Source of the DNA: Streptomyces sp. CB01635
GTDB lineage: Bacteria > Actinomycetota > Actinomycetes > Streptomycetales > Streptomycetaceae
Assembly (NCBI RefSeq): GCF_002803065.1
Contig: NZ_NNBL01000004.1
Span: forward strand, 253,831 to 317,830
Direction: 5' to 3'
Length of the DNA: 64,000 nt
Part shown: positions 33,646-43,570 of the stretch, piece after piece
How positions within the stretch are numbered: position 1 is the stretch's first letter
Layout: every line of letters starts with the position of its first letter
Translations under genes and position numbers: made by a program
Notes under the pieces: generated by a model
What the model saw: only the letters and a program-made list of their open reading frames with translations
What the model was told of the DNA's origin: nothing
The model's database searches: none

Positions 33646-34680
33646 ATGCGGGCTGTGGTGTTCGAGAAGTTCGGGGAGCGAGCCGAGGTCCGGGAGGTGC
33701 CCGATCCGGTGCCCGCGCCGCACGGCGTCGTCGTACGGGTCGAGGCGACGGGCCTGTGCCGCAGCGACTGGCACGGCTGGATGGGCCACGACCCCGACAT
33801 CCGGCTGCCGCACGTCCCCGGGCACGAACTCGCCGGAGTGATCGAGGCGGTGGGCGTCGACGTGCCGGACCGGCGGCCGGGCGACCGGGTCACCGTCCCG
33901 TTCGTGTGCGCCTGCGGCACCTGCGCGTCCTGCGCGGCCGGCGACCACCAGGTGTGCGAGCGTCAGACCCAGCCCGGCTTCACGCACTGGGGCTCCTTCG
34001 CCGAGTACGTCGCCCTGGACCACGCCGCCGTGAACCTGGTGGACGTGCCGGACGAGCTGTCGTTCGCGACGGCGGCAGGGCTCGGCTGCCGCTTCGCGAC
34101 CGCCTTCCGCGCCGTCGTCGCGCAGGGCCGGGTGGCCGCCGGTGAGTGGGTCGCCGTGCACGGGTGCGGAGGCGTCGGCCTGTCCGCCGTAATGATCGCG
34201 GCGGCGAGCGGGGCGCGGGTCGTCGCGGTCGACGTCTCGCCCGCCGCACTGGACCTCGCCCGCACCTTCGGCGCCGCCCACTGTCTGAACGCCTCCGAGG
34301 TGCCCGATGCGGCCGCCGCCGTACGGGAGTTGACCGGCGGCGGCGCGCACCTGTCGCTCGACGCGCTCGGCTCACCGCTCACGTGCGCCGCCTCGGTGGG
34401 CGGCCTGCGGCGCCGGGGCCGTCATGTGCAGGTCGGCCTGCTGCCGCAGGACCCGATCGTGCCCATGAGCCGGGTGATCGGCCTCGAACTCGAACTCCTC
34501 GGCAGCCACGGAATGGCCGCGCACGCCTATCCGCAGATGCTGGAGATGGTCCGCGCCGGGGTGCTGCGCCCGGACCTCCTGGTCACCTCCACGATCACCC
34601 TGGACGCGGCACCCGCGGCGCTCGAAGCGATGGGGACGACGCCCGGCGCGGGCGTGACGATCATCGAGCCGTGGGCCTGA
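33646..34680 (+). CDS. Zinc-dependent alcohol dehydrogenase family protein
   Basis: A 344-residue medium-chain dehydrogenase. Catalytic zinc ligands are visible in GLCRSDWHGW and PGHELAG; the structural zinc site is the four Cys of CACGTCASCAAGDHQVC. The Rossmann motif GCGGVGLSAV and following acidic strand (VVAVDVS) point to NAD(H). It should oxidise an alcohol or reduce an aldehyde; specificity is not visible. A GCGAGGG sequence precedes ATG 33646. Single gene between the PrsW gene (divergent) and a GNAT gene (convergent). Confidence 0.92.
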   Translation: MRAVVFEKFGERAEVREVPDPVPAPHGVVVRVEATGLCRSDWHGWMGHDPDIRLPHVPGHELAGVIEAVGVDVPDRRPGDRVTVPFVCACGTCASCAAGDHQVCERQTQPGFTHWGSFAEYVALDHAAVNLVDVPDELSFATAAGLGCRFATAFRAVVAQGRVAAGEWVAVHGCGGVGLSAVMIAAASGARVVAVDVSPAALDLARTFGAAHCLNASEVPDAAAAVRELTGGGAHLSLDALGSPLTCAASVGGLRRRGRHVQVGLLPQDPIVPMSRVIGLELELLGSHGMAAHAYPQMLEMVRAGVLRPDLLVTSTITLDAAPAALEAMGTTPGAGVTIIEPWA

Positions 34681-34683
34681 GCC

Positions 34684-34702
34684 CCCTGACTCCTGGTCAG
34701 GG
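34684..34702. terminator. Convergent terminator
   Basis: CCCTGAC-TCCTG-GTCAGGG begins three bases after the dehydrogenase stop and overlaps the stop codon of the GNAT gene on the other strand. Confidence 0.6.
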
Positions 34703-35278
34703 CCGCCCGCCGTGCTCCGCCCACTCCGGGGCCAGTACCGACATCAGCGTCGAGTCGTACCACTGTCCGTCGCGCAGTACCGACTGCCGGGCCACGCCTT
34801 CCTCGACGAAGCCCGCCTTCTCGTAGACGCGGCGGGCCCGGTGGTTGTAGCTGAAGAGGTCCAGGGCGATGCGGTGCAGGCCCAGGCGCTCGAAGCCGTG
34901 GCCCACGATGAGGCGGACCGCCTCGGTGCCGAGGCCCCGGCCGCGGCCCGCGGGGCCGACGAGCGTGCGGAACGTGCAGCTGCGGTGGTCCGGGTCCCAG
35001 TCGTACAGGACGACCTCACCGACGAGTCGGCCCGTGGCGCGGTCGGTCACCGCGAGGTCGAGGCGGTCGGGCTGCGCGGAGCGTGAGCCGTACCAGGTGC
35101 GCAGGAAGTCCAGGGTGAGCTCGTTCGACGGGTCCCCGGTGAAGTGGCGTACCTCCGGGTCGTCGATGATCTCGGCCATCGCGTCCGCGTCCGCGGCGGT
35201 GAACGGCCGCAGGACGGTCTTCTCGCCGGTCAGCACCGGCTTGACGGAGAAGCCGGCGGCCAGGGGTTCTTGGGTCAT
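34697..35278 (-). CDS. GNAT N-acetyltransferase (RimJ/RimL-like)
   Basis: A 193-residue acetyltransferase. VLRPFTAADADAMAEIIDDPEV opens the domain, and LVGPAGRGRGLGTEAVRLIVGHGFERLGLHRI is the acetyl-CoA pyrophosphate-binding motif A. YNHRARRVYEKAGFVEEG is motif B. The layout resembles RimJ/RimL protein N-acetyltransferases. Acceptor unknown. ATG 35278 is favoured by domain length although its ribosome site is weak. Confidence 0.9.
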   Translation of the reverse strand: MTQEPLAAGFSVKPVLTGEKTVLRPFTAADADAMAEIIDDPEVRHFTGDPSNELTLDFLRTWYGSRSAQPDRLDLAVTDRATGRLVGEVVLYDWDPDHRSCTFRTLVGPAGRGRGLGTEAVRLIVGHGFERLGLHRIALDLFSYNHRARRVYEKAGFVEEGVARQSVLRDGQWYDSTLMSVLAPEWAEHGGRP

Positions 35279-35389
35279 CCGGGGATTGTCCGGAGCGCCG
35301 GCCGCGCGCGGCAACCGAATAACGCGGGCGAATAACGCGGCCGCCGCCCCGCACGGTGGCATGCGTGCGGGGCGGCGCCGGTGCGGTGG

Positions 35390-35587
35390 TCACTGATTGA
35401 GGCCGCGGTTACGGGGGCGGGAGGCGACCCAGGCGCGGACGGTGTCCACGTACCAGTACGGCTTTCCCGCCTCCACGTGGTCCGGCGGGGGCAGCAGACC
35501 GTGCTTGCGGTACGAGCGCACGGTGTCCGGCTGGACCCGGATGTGCGCGGCGATGTCCTTGTACGACCAGAGCCTTCGGTCGGTCAT
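35390..35587 (-). CDS. Small helix-turn-helix DNA-binding protein
   Basis: A 65-residue protein, almost entirely one winged-helix domain of the excisionase/MerR-head type: LWSYKDIAAHIRVQPDTVRSYRKHGLLPPPDH, then a beta wing (KPYWYVDTVRAWV). It has AAGGAG 7 bases before ATG 35587. Such proteins serve as excisionases in mobile elements, but also as stand-alone regulators in Streptomyces; no integrase is nearby. Repeats of GTGAC lie upstream. Confidence 0.85.
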   Translation of the reverse strand: MTDRRLWSYKDIAAHIRVQPDTVRSYRKHGLLPPPDHVEAGKPYWYVDTVRAWVASRPRNRGLNQ

Positions 35588-35728
35588 CTGTGGCTCCTTG
35601 CTGCGGGTGCCGCAGCGGCGGCTCGGGGTGGCCGTCGGGGGAGCTGCGGCGCGAAACGCTGGCGATCAGTCAGCCTGTGCCCGGACAACGACCCGCCCAG
35701 AGCAGAGGCGAGGGGCTGTCGACGGGGT

Positions 35729-35793
35729 GTGACGCAAGACCCGCGTATACGGGACATGTGTGACAGGAAGGGGGTGTTTGTGACGCGAGTGAC
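35729..35793. promoter_or_regulatory. GTGAC repeat cluster upstream of the small HTH gene
   Basis: GTGAC, often extended to TGTGACGC, occurs at 35729, 35760, 35780 and 35789, all in the same orientation. It could be a set of binding sites for the neighbouring helix-turn-helix protein. The gap 35588-35849 holds no other clear feature; an 18-codon frame at 35774 is too short to support. Confidence 0.35.
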
Positions 35794-35849
35794 GCATTCG
35801 CGGCGCATGGCAGGTGTGCAGCGGGGGTGATCGGCCCCCTGAGGAATCC

Positions 35850-36752
35850 CTACACCCCGCACGACCTCAGATAACCCCTGGTGCGGCGGGCGATGGGCAG
35901 CGGGCGGTCCGGCTCGCACGGGTACATGTCCTGCTCGACGATCGCGAAGAGATCGACGTCCAGACGCTGGGCCGCCGCGATGACGGGCTCCAACGCGGGC
36001 TCCCCGGCCGGGGGTTCGCACATCACGCCGCGCGCCACGGCGGGCCCGAACGGGACCCCGCCCGCGCGGACCTCGGCGAGCACGGCCGGGTCGACCTGCT
36101 TGAGGTGGAGGTAGCCGATGCGCTCGCCGTACGTCTCGATGAGCTTGACGCTGTCGCCCCCGCAGTACGCGTAGTGGCCCGTGTCGAGGCAGAGCGAGAC
36201 GAGGTCCTGGTCCGTGGAGTCGAGGAAGCGGGTGACGTTCTCCTCGGAGTCGATGTGCGTGTCGGCGTGCGGGTGGACGACGGTCCGCAGGCCGTACCGC
36301 TCGCGGACCTCGTGGGCGAGCCGCTCGGTCTGCGTGGTCAGGTCGCGCCACTGCGCCGCGGTGAGCGAGGAGTCCTCGATGACCTCGCCCGTCTTGTCGT
36401 CGCGCCAGAACGCGGGGATGACGACGAGATGCCCGGCGCCGGTCGCGCGCGTGAGGTCGGCGATGGCCGAGACGTGCTCCCATGTCGCGTCCCAGACGCC
36501 GGGGCCGCGGTGCAGGCCCGTGAAGACGGTGCCCGCAGAGACCTTCAGGCCGCGCCGTCCCGTCTCCTCGGCGAGCACGGCCGGGTCCGTGGGCAGATAG
36601 CCGTACGGGCCGAGCTCGATCCACTCGTAGCCCGCTTCGGCCACCTCGTCGAGAAAGCGCCGCCAGGGGACTTGGCGGGGGTCGTCGGGGAACCACACGC
36701 CCCAGGAGTCGGGTGCCGAGCCGATGCGGATACGGGGTGACATCGTCGTCAT
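35850..36752 (-). CDS. TIM-barrel isomerase/dehydratase of inositol catabolism (IolE-like)
   Basis: A 300-residue xylose-isomerase-like barrel. IGSAPDSWGVWFPDDPRQVPWRRFLDEVAEAGYEWIELGP resembles the start of 2-keto-myo-inositol dehydratase (IolE) in parts, and metal-site residues are seen at VHPHADTHID, CLDTGHYAYCGGD and YLHLKQVDP. It diverges from iolC across a shared promoter, so it should act in inositol breakdown, as IolE or as a related keto-inositol isomerase (IolI/IolH). ATG 36752 is chosen; ATG 36743 is three codons later. Confidence 0.82.
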   Translation of the reverse strand: MTTMSPRIRIGSAPDSWGVWFPDDPRQVPWRRFLDEVAEAGYEWIELGPYGYLPTDPAVLAEETGRRGLKVSAGTVFTGLHRGPGVWDATWEHVSAIADLTRATGAGHLVVIPAFWRDDKTGEVIEDSSLTAAQWRDLTTQTERLAHEVRERYGLRTVVHPHADTHIDSEENVTRFLDSTDQDLVSLCLDTGHYAYCGGDSVKLIETYGERIGYLHLKQVDPAVLAEVRAGGVPFGPAVARGVMCEPPAGEPALEPVIAAAQRLDVDLFAIVEQDMYPCEPDRPLPIARRTRGYLRSCGV

Positions 36753-36801
36753 GGAGCCAGCCTTCAGGGCGCCGCGGACGAGTGTCAAGACGTGGTCCGA
36801 A

Positions 36802-36845
36802 TGTCCGGACAAAATGTTGACAGGGTCTTGTGGCAGGGCTAGACC
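36802..36845 (+). promoter_or_regulatory. iolC promoter with palindromic operator
   Basis: TTGACA (36817-36822) and TAGACC (36840-36845) are spaced 17 bp, close to a sigma-HrdB consensus promoter. The perfect palindrome TGTCCGGACA (36802-36811) lies directly upstream of the -35 and could control both iolC and the divergent iolE-like gene. A GntR or LacI type IolR-like regulator would be expected, but none is encoded in the window. Confidence 0.65.
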
Positions 36846-36894
36846 TGAGCCTGAGACCGCCGAAGGGGCGCGCGCCCCGCCGAAGGGAATCCGT

Positions 36895-37878
36895 ATGCAG
36901 CCCAGTCCCGGCGAGCCGTACGACCTCATCACGATGGGCCGGATCGGCGTGGACCTCTATCCGTTGCGGACGGGCGTGCCGCTGGCGGAGGTGGACACGT
37001 TCGGCAAGTTCCTGGGCGGCTCCTCGTCGAACGTCGCGGTGGCGGCGGCCCGGCTCGGGTGCCGCACGGCGACGGTCACCCGCACCGGGGCGGACCCCTT
37101 CGGGGAGTATCTGCACCGCCAACTGCGGGAGTTCGGCGTCGACGACCGCTGGGTCACCCCCGTGCCGGGCCTGCCGACGCCCGTCACGTTCTGCGAGGTC
37201 TTCCCGCCGGACGACTTCCCCCTCTACTTCTACCGCCTGCCCAAGGCGCCCGATCTGGAGATCCACACCGCCGAACTCGACCTGGACGCCCTCAGGGCGG
37301 CCCGGGTGTTCTGGATGACGGGGACCGGGCTGAGCGAGGAGCCGAGCCGCTCGGCGACTCTGGCCGCGCTGGCGCACCGGGCGAAGGCGGGCATCACCGT
37401 CTTCGACCTCGACTGGCGGCCGGCGCTCTGGGGAGATACGGCCTGGGAGGACCCGGAACAGGCGAGGCCTCACTACGCCGAGGCCCTGCGCCACGCGACC
37501 GTCGCCGTCGGCAACGTCGACGAGGTCGAGATCGCCACCGGCGAGCGCGAACCGGCCGCTGCGGCCCGGGCGCTGCTCGACGCCGGGGTGCGCCTCGCCG
37601 TCGTCAAGCAAGGGCCCAAGGGCGTACTCGCCATGAGTGAGGACGGCGAGTGCGCGGAGGTGCCGCCGCTGCCCGTGGACGTCCTCAACGGGCTGGGCGC
37701 GGGCGACGCGTTCGGTGGTGCCCTGTGCCACGGACTGCTCGCCGGCTGGGAGTTGGAGAAGGTCCTGCGGTACGCGAACGCGGCGGGCGCGATCGTCGCG
37801 TCCCGCCTCGAATGCTCGTCGGCGATGCCGACCCCCGAAGAGGTAGAGGCCGCACTCACGGCGGGAGAGGTCCGATGA
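36895..37878 (+). CDS. iolC: 5-dehydro-2-deoxygluconokinase
   Basis: A 327-residue PfkB-family kinase that phosphorylates 5-dehydro-2-deoxygluconate in myo-inositol catabolism. GRIGVDLYPLRTGVPLAEVDTFGKFLGGSSSNVAVAAARLG contains the family's IolC-like N-terminal motif, and LNGLGAGDAFGGALCHGLL holds the catalytic Asp. ATG 36895 has AAGGGA 6 bases upstream. The stop overlaps the next start as ATGA. First gene of the iolC-aldolase-iolB-iolD-mmsA run. Confidence 0.94.
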   Translation: MQPSPGEPYDLITMGRIGVDLYPLRTGVPLAEVDTFGKFLGGSSSNVAVAAARLGCRTATVTRTGADPFGEYLHRQLREFGVDDRWVTPVPGLPTPVTFCEVFPPDDFPLYFYRLPKAPDLEIHTAELDLDALRAARVFWMTGTGLSEEPSRSATLAALAHRAKAGITVFDLDWRPALWGDTAWEDPEQARPHYAEALRHATVAVGNVDEVEIATGEREPAAAARALLDAGVRLAVVKQGPKGVLAMSEDGECAEVPPLPVDVLNGLGAGDAFGGALCHGLLAGWELEKVLRYANAAGAIVASRLECSSAMPTPEEVEAALTAGEVR

Positions 37879-38828
37879 GCCGGGCGGGCAAGGTCGGCGG
37901 AAGCAGCCCGGGACACGTTCCCGAGCGGAGCGGCCGGGGCGCGAGCGTCGATCCCCTGAAGCTGGTGCGGCTGCGGGCCCACCATCCCGAGGCCGTCGCC
38001 GAGGCGGCGGCGCGGCGGGCGCGCAGGCCGCTGATCACGCACGACGCCGGGCGCCTCCTGATCGTCGCCGCCGACCACCCCGCGCGCGGCGCCCTCGCCG
38101 TGGGGGAGCGGCCCTTCGCCATGGCCGACCGCGCCGACCTCCTCGGACGGCTCTGCCTCGCCCTGTCGCGGCCCCGCGTCGACGGGGTGCTCGCCACCGC
38201 CGACATCCTCGACGACCTGCTCCTGCTGGGCGCGCTCGACGGCAAGGTCGTCCTCGGCTCGATGAACCGCGGCGGGCTCGCCGGGGCCTCCTTCGAACTC
38301 GACGACCGGTTCACCGGACACCGGCCCGCGGACCTGCACCGGCTGCGGTTCGACGCCGGCAAGCTGCTCCTTCGTATCGACTACGACGACCCGGGCTCGC
38401 TGCGCACCATGGAGTCCGCGGCCCGCGCCGTCGACGAGATGGCGGAGCTTCGCCTGCCCGTGTTCGTCGAGCCGTTCCTGTGCCACCGCGACCCTGCGCG
38501 CGGGATCCTGCGCAGCGACCTGAGCGCGGAGGCCGTCACCACGTCCATCGCCATCGCCTCCGGTCTCGGCGGCAGCTCCGCGTACACCTGGCTCAAGGTG
38601 CCCGTCACCGACAACCCCGACGACATGGCGCGCGTCATGGAGACCTCGACGCTGCCCGCGGTGCTGCTCGGCGGCGATGTGGGGGACGACCAGGATGCGG
38701 CGTACGAGAAATGGCGGCACGCGCTCCAACTGCCCACCGTGCAGGGCCTGGTGGTGGGGCGCTCGCTGCTCTACCCGGCCGACGGCGATGTGGCGGGCGC
38801 GGTCGACACCGCCGCGTCGCTGCTGTAG
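37875..38828 (+). CDS. Cgl0158-type aldolase of inositol catabolism
   Basis: A 317-residue (beta/alpha)8-barrel of the Cgl0158/deoxyribose-phosphate-aldolase-like family. Motifs include RLLIVAADHPARGAL, VDGVLATADILDDLLLLG, LLLRIDYDDPGSL and LPVFVEPFLCHRD. Its place directly after iolC suggests that it cleaves 5-dehydro-2-deoxygluconate-6-phosphate to DHAP and malonate semialdehyde, replacing the class II aldolase IolJ of Bacillus; this is inference from context. The ATG overlaps the iolC stop. The first ~25 residues (Gly/Ser/Arg-rich) are probably disordered. Confidence 0.85.
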   Translation: MSRAGKVGGSSPGHVPERSGRGASVDPLKLVRLRAHHPEAVAEAAARRARRPLITHDAGRLLIVAADHPARGALAVGERPFAMADRADLLGRLCLALSRPRVDGVLATADILDDLLLLGALDGKVVLGSMNRGGLAGASFELDDRFTGHRPADLHRLRFDAGKLLLRIDYDDPGSLRTMESAARAVDEMAELRLPVFVEPFLCHRDPARGILRSDLSAEAVTTSIAIASGLGGSSAYTWLKVPVTDNPDDMARVMETSTLPAVLLGGDVGDDQDAAYEKWRHALQLPTVQGLVVGRSLLYPADGDVAGAVDTAASLL

Positions 38829-38837
38829 GAGGGGACG

Positions 38838-39668
38838 GTGACGAACGCGAAGGATCCCATGAATCCGTACCTGCCCCGGGGGAGCGCCGCCGACGGGCCC
38901 TACGCCCTGGCCGTCGGCCCCGAGCAGGCCGGCTGGTCCCGTGCGGGGCTGCGAGTGATCGAACTGGGGCCCGGACAAACGCACGATCTGGACACCGGCG
39001 AGAGTGAATGGATCGTGCTGCCCCTGACAGGTGGTTGCACGGTGCGCACGGAAGGCCGGATCATCGAACTGCTGGGCCGGGAGAGCGTGTTCGGCGGGGT
39101 CAGCGACTTCGCGTACGTGCCCCGCGACGCCCATGCGCAGATCGCCTCCGGCGCGGGAGGCCGCTTCGCCCTGGCAGGAGCGAAGTGCGAGCGTCAGCTC
39201 CCCGCCCGCTACGGCCCCGCGCCGGAGGTTCCCGTCGAGCACCGAGGCTCCGGCACCAGCGCCCGCCAGGTGCGCAACTTCGCGTCTGCCGACGCCTTCG
39301 AGTGCGACCAGCTCATCGCCGTAGAGGTGGTCACGCCCGGCGGCAACTGGTCCTCGTACCCGCCCCACAAGCACGACGAGCACCGGCCGGGCGTCGAGAC
39401 CGAGCTGGAGGAGATCTACTACTTCGAGATCGAGGGGCCCGGCGGGTACGGGTACCAGCGCGTCTCGCCGTCCAGGCCCGGCGGCACCGACCTGCTCGCC
39501 GAGGTCCGTACGGGCGACGCGGTCCTCGTCCCGGACGGGTGGCACGGTCCGTCGATCGCGCAGCCGGGACACACCATGTACTACCTGAACGTGATGGCGG
39601 GACCGGGCGAGGAACGCGAGTGGCGGATCTGCTTCCACCCCGATCACCTGACGGAGGGATACCGATGA
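38838..39668 (+). CDS. iolB: 5-deoxy-glucuronate isomerase
   Basis: A 276-residue double-cupin isomerase that converts 5-deoxy-glucuronate to 5-dehydro-2-deoxygluconate. The C-terminal cupin shows the metal-binding pattern in PPHKHDEHRPG, EEIYYFE and the final His region (VPDGWHGPSIAQPGHTMYYLNVMAG). GTG 38838 has GGAGGGG a few bases upstream, 9 bases after the aldolase stop. The stop overlaps iolD as ATGA. Confidence 0.95.
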   Translation: MTNAKDPMNPYLPRGSAADGPYALAVGPEQAGWSRAGLRVIELGPGQTHDLDTGESEWIVLPLTGGCTVRTEGRIIELLGRESVFGGVSDFAYVPRDAHAQIASGAGGRFALAGAKCERQLPARYGPAPEVPVEHRGSGTSARQVRNFASADAFECDQLIAVEVVTPGGNWSSYPPHKHDEHRPGVETELEEIYYFEIEGPGGYGYQRVSPSRPGGTDLLAEVRTGDAVLVPDGWHGPSIAQPGHTMYYLNVMAGPGEEREWRICFHPDHLTEGYR

Positions 39669-41533
39669 CGCGGCTCACCACAGCACAGGCGCTCGTGCGG
39701 TTCCTGTCCCGGCAGTACACCGAGCGCGACGGCGAGCGGCGCCGCCTGATCGACGCGACCTGGGGCATTTTCGGGCACGGGAACGTCGCCGGGATCGGCC
39801 AGGCCCTCCTGGAGTACGCCGACGACATGCCCTACCACCAGGGCCGCAACGAACAGGCCATGGTGCACGCGGCCGTCGGCTTCGCCCGGCAGAGCGGCCG
39901 GCTCTCGGCGCAGGCCGTGACCACGTCGATCGGGCCCGGCGCCACCAATCTCGTCACCGGCGCCGCGCTCGCCACCATCAACCACCTGCCCGTCCTGCTG
40001 CTGCCCGGCGACACCTTCGCGACCCGGCCCGCGGACCCCGTCCTCCAGCAGCTCGAAGTCCCTTACGCGGGCGACGTGTCCGTCAACGACTGCCTGCGCC
40101 CCGTCTCGCGCTACTTCGACCGGATCACCCGGCCCGAGGCACTGATCCCCGCGGCCCTCGCCGCGATGCGCGTCCTCGCCGACCCGGTCGACACGGGCGC
40201 GGTCACCCTCGCCCTGCCGCAGGACGTGCAGGCCGAGGCGTACGACTGGCCCGACGCGTTCTTCGACGAGCGGGTGTGGGCCGTGCGCAGGCCCGCGCCC
40301 GACCCGCGCGAGCTGGACGAGGCCGTCCGCGCGGTGCGCGGCGCGCGCAGGCCGCTGCTCGTCGCGGGCGGCGGCGTCCACCACAGCCGCGCCGAGGAGG
40401 CGCTGAAGGAGTTCGCCGACGCGACCGGCGTCCCCGTCGCGTCCACCCAGGCCGGCAAGGGCTCCCTGCGCTGGGACCACCCGTCGGACGTCGGCGGCAT
40501 CGGCCACACCGGCACCGCGACCGCGAACGAACTCGCCCGCACCGCCGACCTCGTCATCGGCGTCGGCACCCGCTACACCGACTTCACGACCGCGTCCGGC
40601 ACCCTCTTCGGTTCCGGCAGCGTGCGCTTCCTCAACCTCAACATCGCGGCCTTCGACAGCCACAAGATGGCGGGCCTGCCCCTGGTCGCGGACGCCCGCA
40701 CGGGCCTGGAGGAGCTCACGGCCGGGCTCCGCGGCCACCGCGCGGAACCCTCGTACGTCATGGAGTACACCGACGACAAGGAGCGCTGGGAGTACCGCGT
40801 CGACGCCTGTTTCACGGCCGACGACGACCTGGTGCACCCGACCCAGCCGCAGGTGCTCGGCGCGCTCGACGAACTCGTCACCGAGGACGACATCCTGATC
40901 AACGCGGCCGGTTCGCTCCCCGGTGACCTGCACAAACTGTGGCGCGCCCGGTCCCGCGACCAGTACCACGTCGAGTACGGCTACTCCTGCATGGGCTACG
41001 AGATCCCGGCCGCGATCGGCGTGGCGCTCGCCGCGCCGGGCCGCCCGGTGTGGGCGCTCGTCGGCGACGGCACGTATCTGATGATGCCGACCGAGATCGT
41101 CACCGCCGTCCAGGAGGGCATCCCGGTCAAAGTGGTCCTCCTGCAGAACCACGGGTACGCCTCCATCGGCGGGCTCTCGGCCTCCGTGGGCGGCGAGGGG
41201 TTCGGTACGGGCTACCGTTTCCCGGCCGCCGACGGTACGTACACGGGCGCTCCGCTGCCCGTCGACCTCGCGGCCAACGCGGCCAGCCTCGGCATGACGG
41301 TGCTGCGCGCGAAAACCGTCCGTGATCTGCGGGAAGCCCTCGCGGCGGCGCGCGCGGCGGACGGTCCCACATGTGTCTACGTGGAGACCGAAACGGCAGA
41401 CACAGTGTCGGGCGCGCCCCCCGCGCAGGCGTGGTGGGATGTGCCCGTGGCCGAGACAGCGACGCGACCGTCGGCGGTCAAGGCCCGCGAGGAGTACGAC
41501 CGGCACGTCACCGCTCGGCGCCGCCGGCTGTGA
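39665..41533 (+). CDS. iolD: 3D-(3,5/4)-trihydroxycyclohexane-1,2-dione hydrolase
   Basis: A 622-residue thiamine-diphosphate enzyme that opens the cyclitol ring. The N-terminal ThDP domain has the catalytic Glu region (YHQGRNEQAMVHAAVGFARQ), a central Rossmann-like domain follows, and the C-terminal domain carries the ThDP/Mg motif beginning GDGTYLMMPTEIVTAV and ending NHG. Start overlaps the iolB stop. Nothing appears missing or truncated. Confidence 0.95.
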   Translation: MTRLTTAQALVRFLSRQYTERDGERRRLIDATWGIFGHGNVAGIGQALLEYADDMPYHQGRNEQAMVHAAVGFARQSGRLSAQAVTTSIGPGATNLVTGAALATINHLPVLLLPGDTFATRPADPVLQQLEVPYAGDVSVNDCLRPVSRYFDRITRPEALIPAALAAMRVLADPVDTGAVTLALPQDVQAEAYDWPDAFFDERVWAVRRPAPDPRELDEAVRAVRGARRPLLVAGGGVHHSRAEEALKEFADATGVPVASTQAGKGSLRWDHPSDVGGIGHTGTATANELARTADLVIGVGTRYTDFTTASGTLFGSGSVRFLNLNIAAFDSHKMAGLPLVADARTGLEELTAGLRGHRAEPSYVMEYTDDKERWEYRVDACFTADDDLVHPTQPQVLGALDELVTEDDILINAAGSLPGDLHKLWRARSRDQYHVEYGYSCMGYEIPAAIGVALAAPGRPVWALVGDGTYLMMPTEIVTAVQEGIPVKVVLLQNHGYASIGGLSASVGGEGFGTGYRFPAADGTYTGAPLPVDLAANAASLGMTVLRAKTVRDLREALAAARAADGPTCVYVETETADTVSGAPPAQAWWDVPVAETATRPSAVKAREEYDRHVTARRRRL

Positions 41534-41575
41534 AACACCCGAAACACCCGTAGGACCCCAAAGGAGCTTGCCCTC

Positions 41576-43087
<1,512 letters not shown>

Positions 43088-43102
43088 GGTCACAGCAGCA
43101 CC

Positions 43103-43140
43103 AGGTGCCCCGGCCGCTGTGCAGCGCGGCCGGGGCACCT
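43103..43140 (+). terminator. Terminator of the inositol operon
   Basis: AGGTGCCCCGGCCG (43103-43116) pairs perfectly with CGGCCGGGGCACCT (43127-43140), 15 bases after the mmsA stop. Confidence 0.85.
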
Positions 43141-43183
43141 CTGTACGGGCCTCTGTGTGCACCTCTGTATGCGCCTCCGCATC
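43135..43183 (+). repeat. Four imperfect tandem 11-12-base repeats
   Basis: CACCTCTGTACGG, CCTCTGTGTG, CACCTCTGTATG and CGCCTCCGCAT follow each other directly after the terminator. Probably slippage; no function apparent. Confidence 0.5.
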
Positions 43184-43399
43184 TGCCCGGGGCGCCGGGA
43201 GAGCGTCCGGAGTGCGGACGGATTCGGACGGACTTCGGAGCGGGGGCTGCGGTTCCCGTACGTAGGGGATGTATCGGGTGTCCCAGTCGACACGACCCGT
43301 TCACCTGGGAAAGCAAGGTCATTAATCCGGGCGACCTGATGGAATTCATCTGTTGCGTCGAACCGGCTTGGAAGTGGCCGTAGTTGGATCAAGGGCCCG

Positions 43400-43520
43400 G
43401 TGCGGAATCCGCAGCTAAACGGCCGTTGACGTTCCGGATTTCGCACGGTGCAATGACGCGCCGGGAGCGGACGAACAACCCCCCATCGCGACAGCCCTTC
43501 GGAGGCGATAGCGCTCCCGG
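43400..43520 (+). promoter_or_regulatory. Structured leader upstream of the APC permease
   Basis: GTGCGGAATCCG (43400-43411) pairs with CGGATTTCGCAC (43435-43446), one mismatch. A second, larger fold has CCGGGAGCG (43461-43469) pairing with CGCTCCCGG (43512-43520) and, inside it, ATCGC (43485-43489) with GCGAT (43505-43509). It ends 50 bases before the start codon. Two consecutive folded domains suggest a leader RNA element. It fits no riboswitch consensus I know. The gap 43184-43399 holds an AT-richer stretch near 43318-43355 that could be the promoter. Confidence 0.45.
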
Positions 43521-43570
43521 CCCGAGTATCGGAAACATCTGCACCACGAGTCGATCGGAACCGCTCCCCC

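Noticed and set aside
35774..35830. 18-codon frame with a GGAAGGG ribosome-site-like sequence
   Set aside because: Too short, made mainly of the GTGAC repeats, and no sign of conservation can be judged.
43184..43520. Glutamine or guanidine riboswitch before the APC permease
   Set aside because: A GTTCACC-like string occurs at about 43299 but the rest of the glutamine-motif core is absent, and the guanidine-I core is not seen.
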